Shown here: positions 32,766 through 38,562 of the stretch, piece after piece
Layout: each line of letters begins with the position of its first letter
How positions within the stretch are numbered: the stretch's first letter is position 1
NCBI GenBank assembly: GCA_964597305.1
Contig: CAZQWU010000008.1
Span: 1 to 38,562, forward strand
Length of the DNA stretch: 38,562 bases
Reading direction: 5' to 3'
Source of the DNA: UBA7398 sp964597305
Lineage (GTDB): Bacteria > Actinomycetota > Actinomycetes > Nanopelagicales > Nanopelagicaceae
The notes under the pieces: generated by a model
Told to the model about the DNA's origin: nothing
Database searches by the model: none
Seen by the model: the letters and a program-made list of their open reading frames with translations, nothing else
Made by a program: the position numbers and the translations under genes

Positions 32766-33042
32766 AAAAGAGCCATCAGAGATCGCCCTTTATGACGGGG
32801 AACCTATTGAGTTCACCTACAAGGGGCGGCGATTTCGTATTCACGCAGTGCTCTCCAGTTGGCGTGAATCTGGCGCGTGGTGGAATCGCGCTAGCGATGG
32901 TCTCTATCGACCCGATGATGGATCACGCGCACTATGGCGCGTTGAAGCAGCTCCGCTTGGCGCATTAGCAACATTCGAGATTGAACGCGAAGAAGTTGTT
33001 GAGTCGCGAGGTGAAGTGCGGTGGCGCATTCGACAACGCTAA
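32758..33042 (+). CDS. DUF6504 family protein
   Basis: A 94-aa soluble protein rich in Trp and Arg, with YDGEPIEFTYKGRRFRIHAVLSSWRES-type sequence, WWNRASDGLYRPDDG and a C-terminal beta-rich stretch. The family is found in actinobacteria next to error-prone polymerase genes; function unknown. It is the first gene of the SOS operon and begins within the LexA box, 8 bp after the -10 hexamer, with no Shine-Dalgarno. dnaE2 follows after 21 bp. Confidence 0.8.
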   Translation: MFEKEPSEIALYDGEPIEFTYKGRRFRIHAVLSSWRESGAWWNRASDGLYRPDDGSRALWRVEAAPLGALATFEIEREEVVESRGEVRWRIRQR

Positions 33043-33063
33043 TTCAACAATATTAATTCGAGA

Positions 33064-36000
33064 ATGCTCATAACAGATTTCACCCATCTCCATCTGGCGA
33101 GTGCGTTTACCTATAAATATGGAACAACCCAACCAGAACACTTAGTAGAACGCGCTGCTGAATTAGGAATGCGATCGTTAGCGCTGACGGATAACAATTT
33201 TTCCGGAGCTATTCGTTTTGTACAAAGTTGTCAGAAATTTTCGATCGCACCAATCATGGGGATTGATCTCTGGTATGCCACATCTGAAGATCAATCGAGA
33301 AAGTATCGAGCGACAATTCTTGCCCCAGATGGAAAATGGTCAGCGCTTCTCCGGCTGACCACTGCTCTTAATATGACCACTGCTCTTAATATGACCACTG
33401 CTCTTAATATGACAAGAGCTCTTGATACGACATCTATGCTCCATCGCAATAACGAACCACCTGTTATCACAGAAGAATTTCTTAGAACATTTGCCACGTA
33501 TTCCTCAGAGCTCATCATTTTTCATGGCCCTACCTCACGATTAGGAGAGGCGCTTGCTCGTCGCCAACCAGCGAAGGCATACGCAATCTATTGCGAGATG
33601 GCAGAGTTTTTTTCGCAACAGATTATTGAATGCGTCTCGCATCTCGCGCCAGGAGATGGCCCATACTCAACCGCCCACGCCGCGCGGATGTTGGCGTTTG
33701 CTCGCGAATATCGATTACCAGCGATTCTGAGCAATGCAGCGCGAATGCGCGATCGAAGCGATGGACCAATCGCAGATATTTTGGACGCAGCGCGAACATT
33801 GCGACCACTTCATCGTTCAACAGTTGAACGGCGTAATGCGGAGGGTTTTCTCAAAAGCCCATCTGAGATGTTTCACGTTGCTGATCAGATTGCACGGATG
33901 GCTGGCGAACGAAATAGCCACCACCTTTTACGTGACACACAAATACTTGCTGACGAGTTAGCGCTTTCACCCGAGAGCATCGCTGAACATATTGGTATTG
34001 GTGGAATTCATCTACCAGAACCAGCCACGGTAGGTGCCCGTGATCGCGCTGACATGGTGAAAATATTCCGTCAGCGATGTAACGCCGGGATAGAGTGGCG
34101 TTACGGCAACTCGTCTCTTCGAGCGCGCGCAGAGAAACGACTTGAAGAAGAACTACTGACGGTACATACCTTGGGATATGAGTCCTACTTTCTTACCGTT
34201 GCTGATATCGCAACTGCTGCACGTGAAAAAGGAATCCGTGTAGCGGCGCGGGGTAGTGGCGCCGGTTCACTGATCTGCCACGTGTTAGGAATTTCAGGGG
34301 TTGAACCTATGAGCCATGGGTTGTTAATGGAGCGATTCTGTTCACCGCTACGGCGCGCACTTCCCGATATTGATATCGATGTGGAATCAGCTCGCCGATT
34401 AGAAATTTATGATCATGTCTTTGCGCAATACGGCGATGCAGAATGGCGAAAACCAGGTAATACCTCGCGGTGTGCGACAGTTGCAATGATCGAGACATAT
34501 CGCGCACGTCATGCGATTCGCGATACTGGCGCCGCTCTTGGTTTGCCACCAATGGAGATAGATCTGATTGCTAAATCGTTACCGCATATTCGTGCACGAA
34601 ATATTTCACAAGCGTTAGCAAATTTACCTGAGCTAAAAAACCTTCGCCTCGATACCCCGTTATTAAAAATGGCTATTGGCCTAGCTGAACGGCTCGATGG
34701 TTTACCACGCAATATCGCGATGCATCCTTGCGCGGTTGTTCTCTCTGATAGCGCATTTCTTGATCACGCTCCCGTGGAGTTCAATGCCAGCGGATATCCC
34801 ATGGTCCACTTTGATAAAGATGATGTTGAAGCGATCGGGCTATTAAAACTCGACATTCTCGGTGTCCGCATGCAGTCAACGCTCTCCTATGCAGTTCAAG
34901 AGATTGAACGAGTTGAGGGAAAGCGGATTGATCTTGACGCAATTCCACTTGATGATCCAGAAACATTTGCACTTATTCGCTCTACCAAAACATTAGGGCT
35001 TTTTCAGATAGAGAGCCCAGGACAGCGAGAGTTAGTAGGAAAGTTCGCGCCTGAGACATTTAATGATCTCATTATTGATATCTCACTCTTTCGCCCAGGA
35101 CCGGTCAAGAGCGACATGATCACGCCTTTTCTCAATGCTCGCCAAGGATGGAAAGAGCGACAGATTTTTCATAACGATCTGTTGGATGTACTCGCAGAGA
35201 CGGAAGGGGTAGTTGTTTTTCATGAACAAGTTATCCGCATCATCGCGATCTTTGCGGGAATTTCTTTGGCAGAAGCTGACGAGAAACGTCGCGCACTTGC
35301 TACACCAGATGGCCAGCAAGAAGTCTGTGATTGGTTCTTTCCGATAGCTCGTGCCCGTGGGTATGAACTCACCACCATTCATGCGATCTGGGAGGTCTTA
35401 CGTGCTTTCGCCTCATTTGGTTTTTGCAAAGCCCATGCCGCTGCATTTGCACTTCCGACATATCAATCAGCATGGCTGAAAGCACATTATCCGGCGGCAT
35501 TCCTCGCTGGTGTTCTGACTCATGATCCTGGCATGTATCCAAAGCGGTTAATTGCTGATGAAGTGCGTCAATGGGGAATTGATCTTGCGCCACTTGATGT
35601 TAATCGCTCATCGCGCACGCATAGAGTTGAAAAAATATCTAAAGAAAAAATATCTAAAGAAAAAATAATGCAGGATAAGTACAGAATTCGATTAGCGCTT
35701 AGCGATCTCCAAGGAATCAGTGACGGTGAGATTGATTCGATTATTGCTGGCCAGCCCTATTTTGATCTTGCAGATTTTCTTCATCGATCAGGGGCTAGCC
35801 AACCGGTAAGTGAAGCGCTCGTTCTTACTGGCGCATTTGATCACCTTCATCCCGGTTTACATCGACGTGATCTCTTACTTCATCTCACCGATCTTTTACG
35901 GTGGTCGCCACACCAGAAGCGGATCAATGGCTCGCAATTATCTTTAGGATTTGCACCAGCGTTGGAAAGAAGTGGGCTACCAGATGTCACTGCGCATGAG

Positions 36001-36432
36001 AAAGTTCAGCTGGAGCTAGCGCACCTTGGTATGGATATCTCACACCATGTGATCGAGTTTTATGCAGATTTTCTCAACGATATTGGCGCAGTTCGATCAA
36101 GCCAGTTACTCAACCAACGTTCGCAATCTGAAGTACTTGTTGCCGGAATTCGGGTTGCGCTACAAACTCCACCAGTTCGCTCTGGTCGACGCGTCCTCTT
36201 TCTCACACTCAACGATGGTTATGGGTGTAGCGACATCACCTTCTTTGAGAATACCCAAAGTGAATTTGCTGAGACGCTCTATCGAAGTTCACTCTTCCTT
36301 GTGAAAGGTGTGATTCGAAAAACAGGGCCACGAGGAATATCACTTCGCGGGCTTGGTGCGTGGGAATTAACGAGCGCGTACGAAATATGGCGAAATAAAT
36401 CTAATAAAAGTAAGGTCACAGTCTGTGAGTGA
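33064..36432 (+). CDS. dnaE2: Error-prone DNA polymerase III alpha subunit (DnaE2/ImuC)
   Basis: A C-family polymerase of 1122 aa, the size of DnaE2 rather than replicative DnaE. An N-terminal PHP domain begins FTHLHLASAFTYKYG. The polymerase core has RGSGAGSLICHVLGI and the catalytic aspartates in LPDIDIDVESARR (about residues 432-444), where the E-S-x-R pattern is DnaE2-like. HKDDVEAIGLLKLDILG-like sequence gives the third acidic residue. QLSLGF near residue 960 may bind the beta clamp. Two in-frame tandem repeats lengthen loops (residues 99-122 and 856-869). dinB overlaps the 3' end by 8 bp. LexA control is implied. Confidence 0.9.
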   Translation: MLITDFTHLHLASAFTYKYGTTQPEHLVERAAELGMRSLALTDNNFSGAIRFVQSCQKFSIAPIMGIDLWYATSEDQSRKYRATILAPDGKWSALLRLTTALNMTTALNMTTALNMTRALDTTSMLHRNNEPPVITEEFLRTFATYSSELIIFHGPTSRLGEALARRQPAKAYAIYCEMAEFFSQQIIECVSHLAPGDGPYSTAHAARMLAFAREYRLPAILSNAARMRDRSDGPIADILDAARTLRPLHRSTVERRNAEGFLKSPSEMFHVADQIARMAGERNSHHLLRDTQILADELALSPESIAEHIGIGGIHLPEPATVGARDRADMVKIFRQRCNAGIEWRYGNSSLRARAEKRLEEELLTVHTLGYESYFLTVADIATAAREKGIRVAARGSGAGSLICHVLGISGVEPMSHGLLMERFCSPLRRALPDIDIDVESARRLEIYDHVFAQYGDAEWRKPGNTSRCATVAMIETYRARHAIRDTGAALGLPPMEIDLIAKSLPHIRARNISQALANLPELKNLRLDTPLLKMAIGLAERLDGLPRNIAMHPCAVVLSDSAFLDHAPVEFNASGYPMVHFDKDDVEAIGLLKLDILGVRMQSTLSYAVQEIERVEGKRIDLDAIPLDDPETFALIRSTKTLGLFQIESPGQRELVGKFAPETFNDLIIDISLFRPGPVKSDMITPFLNARQGWKERQIFHNDLLDVLAETEGVVVFHEQVIRIIAIFAGISLAEADEKRRALATPDGQQEVCDWFFPIARARGYELTTIHAIWEVLRAFASFGFCKAHAAAFALPTYQSAWLKAHYPAAFLAGVLTHDPGMYPKRLIADEVRQWGIDLAPLDVNRSSRTHRVEKISKEKISKEKIMQDKYRIRLALSDLQGISDGEIDSIIAGQPYFDLADFLHRSGASQPVSEALVLTGAFDHLHPGLHRRDLLLHLTDLLRWSPHQKRINGSQLSLGFAPALERSGLPDVTAHEKVQLELAHLGMDISHHVIEFYADFLNDIGAVRSSQLLNQRSQSEVLVAGIRVALQTPPVRSGRRVLFLTLNDGYGCSDITFFENTQSEFAETLYRSSLFLVKGVIRKTGPRGISLRGLGAWELTSAYEIWRNKSNKSKVTVCE
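33358..33429 (+). repeat. 18-bp in-frame tandem repeat in dnaE2
   Basis: Three identical units of ACCACTGCTCTTAATATG plus a degenerate fourth (33412-33429). They encode TTALNM repeated three times and then TRALDT, in the PHP domain. Confidence 0.92.
35629..35670 (+). repeat. 15-bp in-frame tandem repeat in dnaE2
   Basis: Two exact units of GAAAAAATATCTAAA and a partial third, encoding EKISK EKISK EKIMQ. It forms a charged linker between the finger region and the following helix-hairpin-helix-like part. Confidence 0.88.
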
Positions 36433-37612
36433 GCGACAAACAATTCTCCATGTTGATATGGATGCATTTTTCGCATCGGTTTCAGAGCTCGACCATCCAG
36501 AATACAAAGGAAAACCACTCGTCGTAGGGGCAGGTACGCGCGGGGTTGTTCTTTCAGCAAATTACGCAGCACGAAAATTTGGAATTCGAGCAGCGATGCC
36601 GGTCGGAAAAGCACAACGATTAGCGCCACACGCGCTTTTTATTCCACCCGATCACCAACGTTATAGCGCTGTATCTGAACGAATTATGGCGATCTTTGCA
36701 GAATTTACACCGTTGGTAGAACCGCTCTCGCTCGATGAAGCTTTTCTCGATGTTACTGGTTCAGCAAAACTATTTGGAACGGGGCGAGAGATCGCAACAC
36801 AAATTCGAGCAGCGGTTTTTGCTGCAGAAAAAATAACGTGCTCTGTAGGAATTGCGCCATCGAAATTCATTGCCAAATTAGCCTCCGGTCGATGTAAACC
36901 GAATGGATTATTAGAAATCGCGCACGACCGAATTTTGGATTTTCTCCACCCACTCCCAGTCTCAGAAATATGGGGAGTAGGGCCAAAAACCAATGAAGAG
37001 TTGCTTCGGTTGGGATTACGAACGGTTGGCGAGTTAGCGCACACTCCGCGATCGACTCTGATACGGGCGCTCGGCGATTCGACCGGTTCAACGCTTTATG
37101 AATTAGCGTGGGGTCGCGATTTCCGTGATGTTGTTGTTGATGAACCAGAGAAGAGCATCAGCGCTGCCGAAACTTTTGCTTATGATCTAGAGAATGAAGA
37201 AGAGCTACTCCGTGAATTTCTGCGGCTCTGTGAAAAAGCAACATATCGTGCGCGCACTCGAGGATTGAAAGCGCACACTATTTCCATCAAAGTGAGATTT
37301 TCAGATTTCACAACGATTACTCGTTCAAAAACGTTGCCACTTCCGATAAATGGAATTCATGAAACGTACGATATTGCTAAGAAATTATTTATCGCTCTTC
37401 AGTTATCGGGAGCGAGAATTCGGCTCGTTGGCGTAGCGCTAGAAAACTTGGTTGACCACGAGGGTTCAGTTGAACAATTAACGTTAGGTGAACGTGAGGT
37501 TGGCTGGCGAGAGGCTGAAGTTGCCATCGATCGAGCAATCGAACGCTTTGGTAAAGGTTCGATTCGACCTGCCCGTTTAATTGAAGGCGAATATGAGGAA
37601 GAGCCCGACTAA
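36425..37612 (+). CDS. dinB: DNA polymerase IV (Y family)
   Basis: A translesion polymerase of 395 aa. The metal-binding residues are intact: HVDMDAFFASV at the N-terminus and SLDEAFLDVTGS around residue 103. GIAPSKFIAKLASGRCKPNG, the HhH motif WGVGPKTNEELLRLGL, and a little-finger domain follow. QLTLG near residue 346 could be a clamp-binding motif, and the tail is acidic. The GTG start at 36425 lies inside dnaE2 (8-bp overlap), so the two polymerases are co-translated and should be induced together by DNA damage. Confidence 0.93.
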   Translation: MSERQTILHVDMDAFFASVSELDHPEYKGKPLVVGAGTRGVVLSANYAARKFGIRAAMPVGKAQRLAPHALFIPPDHQRYSAVSERIMAIFAEFTPLVEPLSLDEAFLDVTGSAKLFGTGREIATQIRAAVFAAEKITCSVGIAPSKFIAKLASGRCKPNGLLEIAHDRILDFLHPLPVSEIWGVGPKTNEELLRLGLRTVGELAHTPRSTLIRALGDSTGSTLYELAWGRDFRDVVVDEPEKSISAAETFAYDLENEEELLREFLRLCEKATYRARTRGLKAHTISIKVRFSDFTTITRSKTLPLPINGIHETYDIAKKLFIALQLSGARIRLVGVALENLVDHEGSVEQLTLGEREVGWREAEVAIDRAIERFGKGSIRPARLIEGEYEEEPD

Positions 37613-37629
37613 AAAGAGAACCTACGCTT

Positions 37630-37680
37630 TTTCAACTTTCGCTCGATTTCAACTTTCGCCCGATTTCAACTTTCGCTAGA
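37630..37680. repeat. 17-bp tandem repeat, three units
   Basis: Three units of TTTCAACTTTCGCTCGA (variants CTCGA, CCCGA, CTAGA) fill most of the 93-bp spacer between dinB and the DUF3040 gene. Confidence 0.9.
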
Positions 37681-37705
37681 AATCGAGTTGGTCTATTGTG
37701 GCGCT

Positions 37706-38065
37706 ATGCCACTTTCCGATCGTGAAAAAGAGCTCCTCGCTGAGATGGAGCGCGCATTGAGCGCAGACGATCCGAGATTGGTCTCTACCCTTACTGGAAA
37801 AGGGCGTACACCAGAGAAAAAGCGCATGGTTTTAGGGATTGTTCTTGTCGGAGTTGGTCTGGCGATTCTGCTCGCCGGCCTCATCATCCAAACAATTCCG
37901 CTGGGCATTGGTGGATTTCTCGTTTCACTCGCGGGGGTTGTCATCGCTCTCTCGAATATTCGAGCAGTTACCGTTGGTGGAATGTCTTCTGCAGGCGCCA
38001 ACCAGAAGCGAAAAGGAAGTTGGAAGGATCGACTTGAGGAGCGTTGGGACCGTAGAAACGATTAA
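37706..38065 (+). CDS. DUF3040 family membrane protein
   Basis: A 119-aa protein of the actinobacterial DUF3040 family: the N-terminus MPLSDREKELLAEMERAL followed by DDPRLVSTL is its signature. Two hydrophobic segments follow (about residues 43-85), then a basic tail. Function unknown. I chose ATG 37706 because it begins the conserved MPLSD; a frame from 37688 adds six non-conserved residues. It lies directly before the dcw cluster and ends 20 bp before a strong terminator. Confidence 0.88.
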   Translation: MPLSDREKELLAEMERALSADDPRLVSTLTGKGRTPEKKRMVLGIVLVGVGLAILLAGLIIQTIPLGIGGFLVSLAGVVIALSNIRAVTVGGMSSAGANQKRKGSWKDRLEERWDRRND

Positions 38066-38085
38066 CTCGTAAACCCCACACCTAC

Positions 38086-38110
38086 ACCCGCCCACGTGGC
38101 GGGTTTTTTT
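38086..38110 (+). terminator. Intrinsic terminator after DUF3040 gene
   Basis: A 7-bp GC-rich stem (ACCCGCC / GGCGGGT) with a 5-nt loop, followed by seven T residues. It isolates the SOS/DUF3040 region from the mraZ promoter. Confidence 0.93.
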
Positions 38111-38157
38111 ATGCCTGGAATTCACTGAAGCAAGCAGGGCAGGTCAACTGAAGCCGG

Positions 38158-38226
38158 TGGGGAGGTAGTGGGGGAAATAGGGAGGTGGGTGGTTGAAAGT
38201 GGGGAAAAAGGGAGTAAAGTGGTGAA
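38158..38226 (+). promoter_or_regulatory. MraZ operator/promoter region of the dcw cluster
   Basis: A G-rich, strand-biased stretch with TGGG motifs at 38158, 38169, 38186 and 38200 plus weaker TGG steps, within two imperfect copies of about 33 bp. MraZ represses its own operon by binding tandem TGGG-type repeats, so this is probably its operator. A TAAAGT at 38215-38220 could serve as the -10 element. Confidence 0.6.
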
Positions 38227-38273
38227 TTGAGCGGGACGGGGGTCCAGCTCAGCTTTATCCAGGGGAGGTTCAC

Positions 38274-38562
38274 GTGTTTCTCGGCACCCACGAACCCCGC
38301 CTCGATGAAAAGGGACGACTCATCCTCCCTGCGAAATTTCGCGATGAATTAGCAAGTGGTCTCGTAATGACCAAAGGACAAGAACGTTGCTTGTACGTCT
38401 TTCCCTCCGCTGAATTTCAAACTATTACTGAACAACTTCGACAAACACCACTCACCGCAAAAGGTGCACGTGACTACATGCGCGTGATGTTTGCTGGAGC
38501 GCACGACGAAATACCGGATAAGCAAGGTCGCGTAACGATTCCGTCTGGGCTACGCGACTACG
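38274..38562 (+). CDS. mraZ: Transcriptional regulator MraZ (5' part)
   Basis: The first gene of the division/cell-wall cluster; it runs off the window after 96 codons. The protein starts MFLGTHEPRLDEKGRLILPAKFRDEL, the first SpoVT/AbrB-like half, and the second half is visible as AHDEIPDKQGRVTIPSGLRDY. MraZ is a ring-shaped DNA-binding repressor of its own operon. It has a GTG start with a strong GGGGAGG Shine-Dalgarno 6 bp upstream. Confidence 0.95.
   Translation, partial: MFLGTHEPRLDEKGRLILPAKFRDELASGLVMTKGQERCLYVFPSAEFQTITEQLRQTPLTAKGARDYMRVMFAGAHDEIPDKQGRVTIPSGLRDY

Noticed and set aside
32656..33054. 12-bp repeat TTCAACAATATT before and after the DUF6504 gene
   Set aside because: Two exact copies (32656-32667 and 33043-33054) in AT-rich spacers, with no symmetry or further copies seen; chance is likely.
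37611..37632. AAAAAG/CTTTTT hairpin after dinB as terminator
   Set aside because: The stem is only 6 AT-rich pairs with a 10-nt loop, too weak to call.

Overview
The window looks like a chromosomal segment of a small-genome actinobacterium. The evidence is the presence of SepH (DUF3071), a PknB-type kinase with PASTA domains, a class II DAHP synthase, DUF3040 and DUF6504 proteins, a split lycopene cyclase CrtYc/CrtYd, and the order rplS-lepB-rnhB-yraN-comM-dprA. Genes are packed tightly: there are many ATGA or TAATG overlaps, convergent genes touch or overlap, and several genes begin 6 to 8 bases after a TANNNT -10 hexamer, as leaderless mRNAs do. Moderate GC, few intergenic bases and a large carotenoid cluster fit a freshwater planktonic lineage such as Nanopelagicales (acI). 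That placement is inference.

Layout: 1-733 is the only loosely packed region (a DUF2256 3' end, a degenerate membrane ORF, and the 3' half of a tRNA-Lys that looks like an attachment-site scar). From 734 to 3866 come a small membrane protein, SepH, an MFS transporter and an inositol-monophosphatase-family enzyme. From 4014 to 9523 runs the rplS-lepB-rnhB / yraN-comM-dprA-era block. From 9510 to 16280 lie central-metabolism and repair genes: two DMT exporters, a phosphofructokinase with pyrophosphate-type residues, DAHP synthase, Ogt, threonine aldolase and endonuclease IV. A PASTA kinase follows at 16285-18243. A TPP riboswitch at about 19385-19468 controls a PnuC-family transporter (probably the thiamine transporter PnuT) and an overlapping P-loop kinase.

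From 19488 to 31262 is a carotenoid supercluster: crtYc-crtYd, crtE-crtI-crtB, metF with a CDP-alcohol phosphotransferase, a second CrtI-like desaturase (CrtD-like), a family 2 glycosyltransferase, a CruF-type hydratase and a CrtA-type ketolase. The last is joined by overlaps to an alpha/beta hydrolase, a membrane protein and a YbaK-domain protein. Together these suggest a monocyclic carotenoid whose open end is hydroxylated, desaturated, oxidised and glycosylated. crtI is interrupted by 100 Ns flanked by the same 55 bases on both sides; collapsing this restores one reading frame, so the break is an assembly artefact.

From 31302 to 38562 come TauE/SafE and DoxX membrane proteins, then an SOS cassette (DUF6504-dnaE2-dinB) headed by a perfect actinobacterial LexA box lying across the first start codon. 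DUF3040 with a strong terminator follows, and then the start of the dcw (division/cell wall) cluster at mraZ. The most interesting items are the SOS cassette pairing DnaE2 with a catalytically intact DinB, the riboswitch-controlled transporter/kinase pair, the carotenoid cluster with CrtA, and two divergent promoters whose -10 elements interlock by the same 2 bp.
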